DNA of 64,000 bases, taken from positions 372,001-436,000 of the forward strand of contig NZ_VMBP01000002.1 in the NCBI RefSeq assembly GCF_007559435.1, given 5' to 3'. Under the pieces are notes generated by a model, which searched no databases, was not told the DNA's origin, and worked only from the letters and a program-made list of their open reading frames with translations. This DNA is from Ancylobacter moscoviensis. Lineage in GTDB: Bacteria; Pseudomonadota; Alphaproteobacteria; Rhizobiales; Xanthobacteraceae. The position numbers and the translations under genes were made by a program. Positions 25,513 through 37,322 of the stretch are shown in pieces; within the stretch, counting starts at the first letter, position 1; each line of letters starts with the position of its first letter.

Positions 25513-28020
25513 ATGGCGGACAGCGGACCCGACGACCCCACGCTCGACCGATCCGAGATCGGCGGAAGTATCCGGCTGGTGCTTCTGGTCGCCCTGGCGC
25601 TCGTCGGCGCCGTCGTCTCGTTGCTGCTGCTGGGCCGCGACCGGGCCGATCCCTGGATCATCGGTCTTCTCACCGTGCTCGCGGTGGTCGGCGTCTTCGC
25701 GCTTTTCGCCTATGCGACCGGCCTGCTGCGCTTCGGCGTTCCCGATTTCCGGGATGAGCTTGCCCGCCGCATCGTCGACAGCGCCACCGACGGGGTGAGC
25801 ATCGTCGACGGGCTCGGCCGGGTGCTCTACGCCAATCCGCGCTATTGCGAGATCATCGGCGCCGCCTCGCCGCAGGAGGCGCGCCCGGTCGAACGGCTCT
25901 TCACCAGCGACCCCGACGCCTCCGAGGCGGTCTACCGCCTCGCGCAGGGCGTGCGGGAGGGCAAGGCGCTGACCGAGGAGGTACGGCTCGCCGTTCCCGG
26001 CCATCCCGTGCGCTGGCTCAAGCTCGCCGCCCGCCCGGCCGGCACCAATGGGCGCGGGGCGAAGGCCGCGGTGTGGACGGTGAGCGACCTGACGCGCGAG
26101 CGCGAGCGGCAGGAAACCGCCTTCCTCGAGCTCCAGCACGCCATCGACTATCTCGACCACGCCCCGGCCGGCTTCTTCTCGGCGGCGGGCGGGGCGATCC
26201 ACTACATCAACGCGACGCTGGTCGACTGGCTCGGCTACGACCTTGCCGAGTTCGGCCCCGGCGGGCTCACCGTGGCGGACATCGTACCGGGGCCGGCGGC
26301 GGCGCTGCTCACCGGCATGGCGCCGCTGCCCGGCGGCGTCCGCACCGAGGTGCTCGACCTCGATCTCAAGCGCAAGAACGGCCAGACGCTGCCGGTGCGC
26401 ATCTGGCATCGCGTCGCCTATGCTTCGGACGGCACGCCGGGCGCTTCCCGCACGCTGGTGGTGAACCGCTCGCGCGAGGACAACGCCGCCGATCCCGCCC
26501 GCGCGGCGGAAGTGCGCTTCGCTCGCTTCTTCCACAATTCGCCCATCGCCATCGCCGAGGTGGACCCGGAAGGGCAGATCGTGCGCGCCAACGCCATGTT
26601 CGCCCGGCTGTTCGGCGGGCGCGAGGGCGAGCGGCGACGCCTGCTCGACGTGGTGTCGGAGACGGCGCGCGCGCTGCTGGAGCCGGCCGTCACGGCGGCG
26701 GTGCGGGGGCAGGCACCTTCCAGCCCGGTGGACATCGGCCTCGACCGTGAGCGCTCGGCGCGCTTCTACTTCGCCTCCGTCGAGGATGGCGGCGCGGATC
26801 GCGAGGCGGCGATCGTCTATGTGATCGAGACCACCGAGCAGCGGGCGCTGGAGGCGCAGTTCGCCCAGTCGCAGAAGATGCAGGCGGTCGGCCAGCTCGC
26901 CGGCGGCGTGGCGCACGACTTCAACAACGTGCTCACCGCCATCATCGGCTATTCGGACCTCCTCCTGGCCAATGCGCGGCCCACCGATCCGTCCTTCCAG
27001 GACGTGATGCAGATCAAGCAGAACGCCAACCGCGCGGCGGGGCTGGTGCGCCAGCTTCTCGCCTTCTCCCGCCGCCAGACGCTGCGCCCGCAGGTGCTGA
27101 ACCTCGGCGACGTGATGAGCGATCTCTCCATGCTGCTGCGCCGTCTGCTCGGCGAGACGATCAAGCTGGAGGTGAAGGAGGAGCGCGATCTCTGGCCGGT
27201 GAAGGCGGACCTCAACCAGTTCGAACAGGTCATCGTCAATCTCGCCGTCAATGCCCGCGACGCCATGCCGGAGGGCGGCACGCTCTCCATCCGCACGGCC
27301 AATGTGAGTGCGGAGCAGGCCGCCCAATATGCCGAGGCGGGCCTGCCGGCGGCGGACCATGTGCTGGTCGAGGTGGCCGATACCGGTACCGGCATTCCCC
27401 CGGCGATCCTCGACAAGATCTTCGAGCCCTTCTTCTCCACCAAGGAGGTCGGAAAGGGTACGGGCCTCGGGCTTTCCACCGTCTACGGCATCGTCAAGCA
27501 GACCGGCGGCACGCTGCAGGTCGACAGCGAGGTCGGCAAGGGCTCCGTCTTCCGTGTCTTCCTGCCGCGTCACGTGCCGGAGAGCGTGGAACTGGCGCCC
27601 AAGGCGGTCGAGCCGGAAGCGCCCGTCAAGGCCGCCGACCTCACCGGGCGCGGCACGCTGCTGCTGGTCGAGGACGAAGAGGCGGTGCGCGCCTTCGCCG
27701 CTCGCGCGCTGGTCTCGCGCGGCTATCAGGTGCTGGAAGCGGGCTCGGGCATCGAGGCGCTGGAGGTGATGGGCGAACATGCCGGCGAGGTCGATCTCAT
27801 CCTCTCCGACGTGGTGATGCCGGAAATGGACGGGCCGACGCTGCTCAAGGAGTTGCGTGCCACCCATCCCGACATCAAGGTGATATTCATGTCGGGTTAT
27901 GCCGAGGAAGCCTTCGCCAAGAACCTGCCCGAGGGAGCGGATTTCGGTTTCCTGCCGAAGCCCTTCACCCTGAAGCAGCTTATCGAAGCCGTGAAGAAGA
28001 GCATGGGCCGGAGCGATTAG
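25513..28020 (+). CDS. cckA: Cell-cycle hybrid histidine kinase CckA
   Basis: An 835-residue hybrid kinase (848 if the upstream TTG at 25474 is used; the ATG at 25513 has only a weak ribosome binding site, so the start is open). Two membrane segments are at about 20-40 and 48-70, then PAS-type domains (about 80-440). The HisKA box [21 protein letters not shown] has the phospho-accepting H468. HATPase_c follows (about 570-690; [33 protein letters not shown]), then a receiver domain (about 712-835) with D766 in [10 protein letters not shown]. This layout and the HDFNN H-box are those of CckA, which through ChpT controls CtrA and thus the cell cycle and motility. Confidence 0.93.
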   Translation: MADSGPDDPTLDRSEIGGSIRLVLLVALALVGAVVSLLLLGRDRADPWIIGLLTVLAVVGVFALFAYATGLLRFGVPDFRDELARRIVDSATDGVSIVDGLGRVLYANPRYCEIIGAASPQEARPVERLFTSDPDASEAVYRLAQGVREGKALTEEVRLAVPGHPVRWLKLAARPAGTNGRGAKAAVWTVSDLTRERERQETAFLELQHAIDYLDHAPAGFFSAAGGAIHYINATLVDWLGYDLAEFGPGGLTVADIVPGPAAALLTGMAPLPGGVRTEVLDLDLKRKNGQTLPVRIWHRVAYASDGTPGASRTLVVNRSREDNAADPARAAEVRFARFFHNSPIAIAEVDPEGQIVRANAMFARLFGGREGERRRLLDVVSETARALLEPAVTAAVRGQAPSSPVDIGLDRERSARFYFASVEDGGADREAAIVYVIETTEQRALEAQFAQSQKMQAVGQLAGGVAHDFNNVLTAIIGYSDLLLANARPTDPSFQDVMQIKQNANRAAGLVRQLLAFSRRQTLRPQVLNLGDVMSDLSMLLRRLLGETIKLEVKEERDLWPVKADLNQFEQVIVNLAVNARDAMPEGGTLSIRTANVSAEQAAQYAEAGLPAADHVLVEVADTGTGIPPAILDKIFEPFFSTKEVGKGTGLGLSTVYGIVKQTGGTLQVDSEVGKGSVFRVFLPRHVPESVELAPKAVEPEAPVKAADLTGRGTLLLVEDEEAVRAFAARALVSRGYQVLEAGSGIEALEVMGEHAGEVDLILSDVVMPEMDGPTLLKELRATHPDIKVIFMSGYAEEAFAKNLPEGADFGFLPKPFTLKQLIEAVKKSMGRSD

Positions 28021-28049
28021 CTCCGGCACGACGAAGTTCGGAGAAACGC

Positions 28050-31356
<3,307 letters not shown>

Positions 31357-31368
31357 GAAAGGCAGATC

Positions 31369-31387
31369 GGGGCGGTGCCGCCGCCCC
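31369..31387. terminator. GC hairpin between convergent pgm and the MarR gene
   Basis: GGGGCGG, 5-base loop, CCGCCCC, in the 45-base gap between the two stop codons. No T tract on either side; bidirectional termination is plausible only. Confidence 0.5.
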
Positions 31388-31401
31388 GCATCAGCCGCTG
31401 G

Positions 31402-31941
31402 TCAGCGCAGCGAGCCGGTCCAGAGGATTTCGAGGCGACGCAGCACGCTGTAGGCGATGCCGAGCTCGTACGCCTCGTTCTCGTCGCGTCCGCTCTGCCG
31501 GTTGTCGTGCATGGTGCGGATGGCGTCGCACAGGCTCTGCGCCTTGGCGGTGAGCCGCAGCCGCGCCGAGCGGCGGTCGCGCTGCGAGGCGGAGCGGTGC
31601 ACATAGCCCGCATCCACGAGCTGCTTCAGGTTGTAGGAGGCGTTCGAGCCGAGATAGTGCCCGCGCTCCAGCAGGTCGCGCACGGAAAGCTCGTCCTGGC
31701 CGATGGTGAAGAGCAGCATCACCTGGGACGGGCTGATGTCGTCGGTGCCGAGGCGGGCGAGCTCGACGCGCAGGAGGTCGAGAAACCGACGGTGCGCCCG
31801 CTCGATCAGGCGCGCAATCTCAAGATGGGTCACGGGAACCTCGGCGCCCGAGGCGTCGATAAAGGTCGAGGGGGTGGAAAATGCCAAACGCTCCGGGTTC
31901 GCCTCTTCCATCATACCCCCTTTGGCTGCCTTGCCTGACAT
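31402..31941 (-). CDS. MarR-family transcriptional regulator, LdtR-like
   Basis: A 179-residue winged-helix regulator. The HTH lies around residues 75-125 (DISPSQVMLLFTIGQDELSVRDLLERGHYLGSNASYNLKQLVDAGYVHRS), and the wing holds the family DRRSARLRLT. The long N-terminal extension and the GHYLGSNASYNLKQLV recognition segment resemble LdtR of Sinorhizobium and Liberibacter, which controls an L,D-transpeptidase and osmotic tolerance. No L,D-transpeptidase gene lies in the window. A second methionine about 9 codons in is an alternative start. Confidence 0.7.
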   Translation of the reverse strand: MSGKAAKGGMMEEANPERLAFSTPSTFIDASGAEVPVTHLEIARLIERAHRRFLDLLRVELARLGTDDISPSQVMLLFTIGQDELSVRDLLERGHYLGSNASYNLKQLVDAGYVHRSASQRDRRSARLRLTAKAQSLCDAIRTMHDNRQSGRDENEAYELGIAYSVLRRLEILWTGSLR

Positions 31942-32135
31942 CCGCCTGGTCCTTGCAGTTATTCGCTCAATACCGATGCGTGATCACATCGGCGTCAAGT
32001 CCGATTCTGTGGCGGTGCAGTATGACATAAGCGAGGTGGCTCTCGCTGTGGCGAGATGACCAATTAGCAAAAAATGCGCGCAGTTCCCATGAAATCTTCG
32101 AATACTGAATTTCCAGTGGTATTGACGTATGTATA

Positions 32136-32160
32136 GCGACGGACCTCCAAGGTCCGTCGC
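32136..32160 (-). terminator. Hairpin downstream of dps
   Basis: GCGACGGACC, 5-base loop, GGTCCGTCGC: a perfect 10-bp stem 35 bases after the dps stop codon (minus strand). The following minus-strand sequence TATACATACG is AT-rich but not a U tract. It probably ends the dps transcript. Confidence 0.7.
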
Positions 32161-32195
32161 CAGATGCATCGGCTGCCCCGGGCAACCTGTGCGCG

Positions 32196-32684
32196 TCAGT
32201 TCTTTTCCTGCAGATGCGCTTCGATGAACCACAGGGCCTTGTCGAGCGAGCGCGAGGCGGCGGTGAAGATGTCCGCGGTGGTGGGGTCGCCGGCCTCATC
32301 GGATTCGGTGATCGCCTTGCGCACGCTGTTGGCGACGGCGCCGAAGCGGTCCGTGAGCGCCTTCAGGTGGTCGTGCACGGCGTAGATGTCGACCGGGTAG
32401 GGCTTGAGGTGCGTCGCTTCGGCCACGACCTGCGTGGTGCCGAGCGCCGTACCGCCGAGCTGGACGACGCGCTCGGCCATGGTGTCGTTGTGATCGTCGA
32501 GTTCGGTGCGGAAACCGTCGAGCATCTCGTGCACCGCGATGAACTGTGGGCCCTTCAGGTTCCAGTGCGCCTGCTTCGTGGCCAGTGCCAGGTCGATGCC
32601 GGCGGCGAGATTGGCGTTGAGCAGCTCGATGGCGACCTTCTTCGCGTTCGAAGGAAGGTCGTTGACGGTCTTGTGGTCGCGCAT
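32196..32684 (-). CDS. dps: Dps-family DNA starvation/stationary-phase protection protein
   Basis: A 162-residue ferritin-like protein that forms a 12-subunit shell, oxidises Fe(II) with peroxide and shields DNA. The inter-subunit ferroxidase ligands are visible in [13 protein letters not shown] (His) and [17 protein letters not shown] (Asp/Glu). Length is typical. The gene stands alone, with its own downstream hairpin; the upstream region 32685-32788 is not adjacent to a peroxide regulator gene, so its control is unknown. Confidence 0.95.
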   Translation of the reverse strand: MRDHKTVNDLPSNAKKVAIELLNANLAAGIDLALATKQAHWNLKGPQFIAVHEMLDGFRTELDDHNDTMAERVVQLGGTALGTTQVVAEATHLKPYPVDIYAVHDHLKALTDRFGAVANSVRKAITESDEAGDPTTADIFTAASRSLDKALWFIEAHLQEKN

Positions 32685-32788
32685 GGGTTGGTCCTCTGCT
32701 TGTGACGCCCGGCATTATGGCACCGGGAGCGCATCGCACGATGCGGATTCGCACCGACCTCGCAAAAATTGGCCGGAACGCATGCCGT

Positions 32789-33745
32789 TCAAGGGGTGCG
32801 GTGATGCAGGATGCGACCGATGAAGTTGAGCAGCAACTGGGCGGCGAGGATCGACGTCACCCCGCCGGGGTCGTATTCGCGCGCCACCTCCACCAGATCG
32901 ACGCCCACGACGCGGCCGCGCTGCGCCAGCCCGTCCAGAAGCTCCAGCACCTCGTAATAGGCGAAGCCGCCATGGCTCGGCGTTCCTGTGCCGGGCGCGA
33001 TGGAGGGATCGAAGCCGTCGATGTCGATGGTGACGTAATAGCGCCGTCCTTCCGGGATGCGGGCTAGCACCGCCTCGGGCCCCAGCTTGCGGATCTGCCG
33101 CACGCTGAGGATGTCCGAGCCCATGGCGCGCGCCGCCTCGTAGCCCTCGCGGGCGGTGGAGGAGACGTTGCGGATGCCGAGCTGGGTTAGCCCGGTCACA
33201 TAGGGTTTCTCGGCGGCGCGGCGCAGCGGGCTGCCGTGGCCGCGGCGCACGCCGTGGCGTTCGTCAACGAAGTCGAGATGGGCGTCGAACTGCACGATGT
33301 GGATCGGCTCCTCGTCGGAGAACGCCTCGATGCAGGGAATGTTGATCGAGTGATCGCCGCCCAGCACCACGGGAAGCGCGCCGGCCTTGAGGATCTTGCG
33401 CACGCCCAGCTCTATGTTGGCGTGGCTCTGCTCGGTGTCGGTGTGAATCATGTCGGCATCGCCGATATCGACGATGCGCGTGGTCCCTGCCGGCAGATAG
33501 GTGATGTCGTCCTCGTGGTCATAGGCGCCGGAATGACCGAAGGCGAACAGCGTCGATGCCTCGCGGATGGCGCGGGGCCCCGAGCGCGCGCCGGAGCGCC
33601 ATTGCGTGCCCAGATCGAAGGGGGCGCCGAGAATGGCGACGTCCGCTTCGATCCGATCCCAGTGGAGCTGGAGCGGGTATTTGCCGAAGGTGCAGATGCC
33701 GACGAAGGGCAGGTCGAGCCGGCCGCCTTCATACCCATGAGCCAT
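32789..33745 (-). CDS. Ureohydrolase (agmatinase/arginase family), second of a tandem pair
   Basis: A 318-residue Mn-dependent ureohydrolase that splits a guanidino compound into urea and an amine. Metal-ligand motifs are complete: VLGGDHSINIP, VQFDAHLDFVDE and VTIDIDGFDPSIAPGTGTPSHGGF. Its start ATG overlaps the stop TGA of the upstream ureohydrolase by one base, so the two are translationally coupled. The N-terminus differs clearly from the partner. Annotated as agmatinase by motif, but guanidinobutyrate, guanidinopropionate or another guanidino substrate is as likely given the neighbours. Last gene of the operon. Confidence 0.85.
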   Translation of the reverse strand: MAHGYEGGRLDLPFVGICTFGKYPLQLHWDRIEADVAILGAPFDLGTQWRSGARSGPRAIREASTLFAFGHSGAYDHEDDITYLPAGTTRIVDIGDADMIHTDTEQSHANIELGVRKILKAGALPVVLGGDHSINIPCIEAFSDEEPIHIVQFDAHLDFVDERHGVRRGHGSPLRRAAEKPYVTGLTQLGIRNVSSTAREGYEAARAMGSDILSVRQIRKLGPEAVLARIPEGRRYYVTIDIDGFDPSIAPGTGTPSHGGFAYYEVLELLDGLAQRGRVVGVDLVEVAREYDPGGVTSILAAQLLLNFIGRILHHRTP

Positions 33746-34701
33746 CAGCGCGTGCCCTTCTTCTCGACGACGCCGGCCAGCACGCAGAGCAGCTCGAATA
33801 GGATGGTGGCGCCGGTCAGGGCGGTGAGGCCCGAGGGGTCGAAGGGCGGCGCGACCTCGACGAGATCGGCGCCGATGATGTCAAGCCCGTCCAGGAGGCG
33901 CACCATCGCCTGCGCCTCGCGGGTGGAGAAGCCGCCGATCTCCGGCGTGCCGGTGCCCGGCGCCTGCGAGGGGTCGATCCCGTCGATGTCGAAGGTGACG
34001 TAGGTCGGCTTGTGGCCGACGATGGCGTGCACTTCCGCCATCACGTCCTCGACCCCGCGCTTCACGAACTCCTCGATGAAGATGATGCGCACCCCGGCGT
34101 CGCGCGCGTAATCGTAATTGCCGGCATCCGAGATGGCCCCGCGCAGCCCGATCTGCACGAAGCGCCGGGGATCGATCAGCCCTTCCTCGATGGCGCGGCG
34201 GAAGGGGGTGCCGTGCGTGTATCTGCTGCCGTTGAAGAAGCTGTCGTAGGTGTCGGAATGGGCGTCGAACTGGATGAGGCCGACTGGCCCGTCCGCCGCC
34301 AGCCCGCGCAGGATTGGCAGGCTGATGAGATGGTCACCGCCGGCGGTGAGCGGCAGGGCACCGGCCGCGCGCACGCCCGCATAATGCGCCGAGATCAGGT
34401 CGAGCGAGCGCATCAGGTCGAACGGATCGGTGATCACGTCGCCGCAATCGGCGATGCGGGCGCGGTCATAGGGCGAGAGGCCGGTGACGTGGTGCACCCG
34501 GCGCATCAAGCTCGACTGGTTGCGCAGCTCGCGCGGGCCGTGGCGCGTGCCGGCGCGGTTGGTGGTGCCGAGGTCGAAGGGCAGGCCGAGAATGGCGATG
34601 TCCACTTCCGATGGCTCGGCCACCGGCAGCCGCATGAAGGTGGGAAGGCCCGCATAGCGCGGGATGCTGCCGGAATCGAGCGGTTCGAACTTGGTGGTCA
34701 T
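33745..34701 (-). CDS. Ureohydrolase (agmatinase/arginase family), first of a tandem pair
   Basis: A 318-residue ureohydrolase. Start at 34701 (MTTKFEPLDSGSIPRYAGLPTFMRLP) chosen because the N-terminal family pattern begins there and the upstream bases are an intergenic repeat. Motifs: TAGGDHLISLPIL, IQFDAHSDTYDSF, VTFDIDGIDPSQAPGTGTPEIGGFS, so all metal ligands are present. The FNGSRYTHGTPFRRAIEEGL loop is that of bacterial agmatinase/guanidinobutyrase. The two paralogues share the same length and core but differ in the substrate loops, so either they act on two substrates or they form a hetero-oligomer. Confidence 0.85.
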   Translation of the reverse strand: MTTKFEPLDSGSIPRYAGLPTFMRLPVAEPSEVDIAILGLPFDLGTTNRAGTRHGPRELRNQSSLMRRVHHVTGLSPYDRARIADCGDVITDPFDLMRSLDLISAHYAGVRAAGALPLTAGGDHLISLPILRGLAADGPVGLIQFDAHSDTYDSFFNGSRYTHGTPFRRAIEEGLIDPRRFVQIGLRGAISDAGNYDYARDAGVRIIFIEEFVKRGVEDVMAEVHAIVGHKPTYVTFDIDGIDPSQAPGTGTPEIGGFSTREAQAMVRLLDGLDIIGADLVEVAPPFDPSGLTALTGATILFELLCVLAGVVEKKGTR

Positions 34702-34740
34702 GACGTAACCTCGATGGGCATTGGCGCCCGTTGAACTTGT

Positions 34741-34777
34741 GTCCCGGACAAGCTGCGCGCAGCGCCGATCCGGGGTC
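34741..34777. repeat. Intergenic palindromic element
   Basis: GTCCCGGACAAGCTGCGC followed by GCAGCGCCGATCCGGGGTCC: outer arms CCCGGA/TCCGGG with an inner GCGC stem. The tail to 34875 (GACTCCGCC..., GCTTCGCCTTCGGC) is of the same kind. Sequences of the form TCCCGGACAAGC...GATCCGGG are a common scattered intergenic repeat in Hyphomicrobiales; here it sits inside the operon between creatininase and ureohydrolase genes and may act as an mRNA stabiliser or partial terminator. Confidence 0.6.
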
Positions 34778-34888
34778 CAGCGCAAGACTCCGCCGCAGGC
34801 GACGAAACAGAATCAAGCGCTTCGCGAATTCTCCCTGGTTCCCGCCTCGGCGCTTCGCCTTCGGCTCCGCTGGGCCGGGAAACGGGTG

Positions 34889-35665
34889 TCACAGCCCGAA
34901 TTCCTTGCGGATGGCGGCGGAGATGTGGGTGATGTAGTCCGCCATCAGCCATTCGCCCTTCTCGGCGGTGGAGCCGGTGGCGACCGCCAGCACGCCGGAG
35001 GGCGGCAGGCCGAAATCATCCGGCACGGGGAAGCGGTCATAGGGCGGGAAGGTGGCGGGGCCGTCGGTGGGCGCCTTGTCCATCTCCACGAGATCGGGGC
35101 GCAGCACCAGCATCAGCGAGGTTTCCAGCAGGCTCGCATGCTCGAGGTCGATGCCGGGGAAGCCGTCGGGGAACAGCCGGTCCAGTGTCGCGCGCCGGGC
35201 GAAGTCCCAGTATTCGAGCCGCATCACCTCGAAGCCGGTAATGCCGTCGCGGGCGATCTCCCGCCGGGCGAGGTCCAGCCCCTCCACGGAAGGCCAGCAG
35301 TTCTCGTAATGGCCGTTGACGATCACCAGCCGGCGCACGCCCTGCCGGGCGAGGTTGCGGATGACGTCGCGCAGCACGAGCGCGAAGGTGTTGGCATCGA
35401 CGCTCAGCGTGCCGGGAAACTGCTCGCCGCCGCCCGAGCGGGGCATGGACTTGCAGCCATAGTTGATCGTCGGCGCTACCAGCCCGCCGACCTCGCGGGC
35501 GACGCGCTCGCACACGCCGGTCGGCAGCACCACGTCGACATTGAGCGGCAGGTGCGGGCCATGCTGCTCGGTGGAGCCGAGCGGTAGCAGCACCGGCGCG
35601 CCGGCGGCGATCTTCGCCGCGAATTCGGGCCAGCTCAGTTCGTCCAAACGCATGCTGTCGACCAT
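34889..35665 (-). CDS. Creatininase-family amidohydrolase
   Basis: A 258-residue metal-dependent cyclic-amide hydrolase. Start at 35665 (MVDSMRLDELSWPEFA) is preceded by AGGGGAACG. The di-metal ligands are visible: PLGSTEQHGPHLPLNVD (Glu, His, Asp) and NGHYEN (His, Glu). The family includes creatininase (creatinine to creatine), the peptidase MftE and formamide hydrolases. It lies in an operon with two ureohydrolases and two dehydrogenases, so hydrolysis of a lactam or cyclic guanidine is a good guess. Catalytic capability is supported, substrate is not. Confidence 0.85.
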   Translation of the reverse strand: MVDSMRLDELSWPEFAAKIAAGAPVLLPLGSTEQHGPHLPLNVDVVLPTGVCERVAREVGGLVAPTINYGCKSMPRSGGGEQFPGTLSVDANTFALVLRDVIRNLARQGVRRLVIVNGHYENCWPSVEGLDLARREIARDGITGFEVMRLEYWDFARRATLDRLFPDGFPGIDLEHASLLETSLMLVLRPDLVEMDKAPTDGPATFPPYDRFPVPDDFGLPPSGVLAVATGSTAEKGEWLMADYITHISAAIRKEFGL

Positions 35666-35685
35666 GTCGTTCCCCTGATGATTCC

Positions 35686-36411
35686 TCAGTGCATCGCCGC
35701 GCCGCCGTCGACGCTGATGCACTGTCCGGTGATGAAGCCCGTGGCACGGCTCGCCAGGAACAGTACCGCCTGCGCGACCTCCTCCGCCTGGCCGACGCGG
35801 CCGAGCGGGTTGCCGGTTTCGAGCCGCTTCAGCTCGTCGCTGAGGTTCTCGAAGTCGAGCAGGGGCGTGTCGACGGGGCCGGGCGCGATGGCGTTCACCA
35901 GCACCCGCGGCGCCAGCTCGCGCGCCCAGGAGCGGGTGAGGGCGATGACCGCGCCCTTGGTGCCGGCATAGCCGGAGAAGCCGGCGCGCCCGAGATAGGC
36001 AAGTTCGGAGGCGACGTTGATGATGCGCCCCGTCGCCGGTCCCTCGCCGTCGAAATAGCGTAGCGCCTCGCGAGCCATCAGGATCGGGCCGCGGATGTTC
36101 ACCGCCGCCATGCGCTCATAGGCGGCGACGTCGAAGCCGTCGAGCGGCGTCTCCACGCAGATGCCGGCGCAGTTGACGATCACGTCGAGACCGCCGAGTT
36201 CCCGCACGGCCGCTTCCATGCCGCCCGCCACCGCCGCCTCGTCCGCCACATTGGTGAGGATGGTCGGCCAGGTGCTGGGGCGTTCCGGCGGATGCAGGTC
36301 GAAGCCGACGACCTTGGCGCCGGCGGCGCTGAGCGCGTCGGCGCTCGCCCGGCCGATGCCGCTCGCCGCGCCGGTGACGACGACGCGCAGGCCCTTGTGT
36401 GGCGCTACCAT
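35686..36411 (-). CDS. SDR-family oxidoreductase (second)
   Basis: A 241-residue classical short-chain dehydrogenase. Cofactor loop TGAASGIG, NAG motif in VNCAGICVE, catalytic YAGTK (Tyr-x3-Lys), and the C-terminal GQCISVDGGAAMH typical of FabG-like members. Start: ATG at 36411 has GGGGAGA at good spacing (an ATG at 36417 is too near). It overlaps the upstream SDR gene by 7 bases and is 20 bases before the creatininase gene. FDLHPPE after beta-2 (Asp) suggests NAD rather than NADP. Confidence 0.87.
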   Translation of the reverse strand: MVAPHKGLRVVVTGAASGIGRASADALSAAGAKVVGFDLHPPERPSTWPTILTNVADEAAVAGGMEAAVRELGGLDVIVNCAGICVETPLDGFDVAAYERMAAVNIRGPILMAREALRYFDGEGPATGRIINVASELAYLGRAGFSGYAGTKGAVIALTRSWARELAPRVLVNAIAPGPVDTPLLDFENLSDELKRLETGNPLGRVGQAEEVAQAVLFLASRATGFITGQCISVDGGAAMH

Positions 36412-37163
36412 GGACATTCTCCCCGATCGATTCCGAGACTCTGGCCGGTGATGTTGGCCGCCAGATCGGAAGCGAGGAAGAGGTAAGTGCCGGCCACGTC
36501 GTCCGGGTCCATGAAGCCGGGCAGGATCTGCGCCGCGATGATCTCGTCCAGCAGCACTTCCGGCGCGACGCCGGTACGCGCGGCCATGGCGTGGAGGGAG
36601 CGCAGCGAGGCTTCCGTGCGCACCCAGCCGGGACACACGGCGTTGACCGTGATGCCGCGCGGGCCGAGCTCCTTCGCCCAGGTCTTGGTGAGGCCGATGA
36701 CTGCGTGCTTGGAGGCGACATAGGCGCCGAACAGCGCCTCGGCGCTGCGCGACCAGATGGAGGCGGTGTTGATGATGCGCCCGCCATGGCCAAGGCGCGG
36801 CAACAGGGCGCGGGTGGCGAGGAAGGTGCCGACGACGTTGATCTCCACCACCCGGCGGAAGGTCGCTTCGTTCGCCTCGCCGGCGTCGTCGAGCGGGGTG
36901 ACCAGCTCCAGCCCGGCATTGTTCACCAGCACGTCGAGATGCGGGATGGCGTCGGCGATCGCGGCCATCTCGGCGGCGCGGGTGATGTCGGCGCGGTGGC
37001 CGCGTGCCCCGAGGCGCTCGGCGGCCTCGTGGATCGCCTCGTCCTCGGCCAGCATGTGCAGCTCCGCACCGGCGGCGGCGAAGGCGCGGGCGACGCCGAG
37101 GCCGATGCCCCGGCTCGCCCCGGTGACGAGCACCGTCCGCCCGGAAATGCCGTCGAGCGTCAT
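36405..37163 (-). CDS. SDR-family oxidoreductase (first)
   Basis: A 252-residue short-chain dehydrogenase: TGASRGIG cofactor loop, VNNAGLELV, catalytic YVASK, GPRGITVNAVCPGWVRTE. First gene of the minus-strand operon, 160 bases from the divergent LysR regulator. Start at 37163 (MTLDGISGRTVLVTG) is preceded by GGGACATCC. Two SDRs in one operon suggest successive oxidations or two alcohol/aldehyde intermediates. Substrate unknown. Confidence 0.87.
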   Translation of the reverse strand: MTLDGISGRTVLVTGASRGIGLGVARAFAAAGAELHMLAEDEAIHEAAERLGARGHRADITRAAEMAAIADAIPHLDVLVNNAGLELVTPLDDAGEANEATFRRVVEINVVGTFLATRALLPRLGHGGRIINTASIWSRSAEALFGAYVASKHAVIGLTKTWAKELGPRGITVNAVCPGWVRTEASLRSLHAMAARTGVAPEVLLDEIIAAQILPGFMDPDDVAGTYLFLASDLAANITGQSLGIDRGECPW

Positions 37164-37277
37164 GTGGATGTCCCGGGGCGGGGACGGGTGTTCGGATGGC
37201 GGGGCACGGCGGGCTCTCCTCACGGACGAGGTCATGCTCCCGCACATTCACTTCGCGAAAAATAGGATTTAATGGAA

Positions 37278-37305
37278 GGATATATCGGCAATCATCGATG
37301 TATCC
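37278..37305. promoter_or_regulatory. Probable LysR operator: near-perfect inverted repeat
   Basis: GGATATATCG, 8 bases, CGATGTATCC. The 10-base arms match at 9 of 10 positions. It lies 18 bases before the LysR gene start (37323) and about 115 bases before the divergent SDR gene, the usual position for an autoregulatory and activating LysR site. Confidence 0.75.
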
Positions 37306-37322
37306 CTGCCACGGAATCCCCT

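Noticed and set aside
32685-32788. OxyR or Fur box before dps
   Set aside because: No convincing match to either consensus could be seen by eye.
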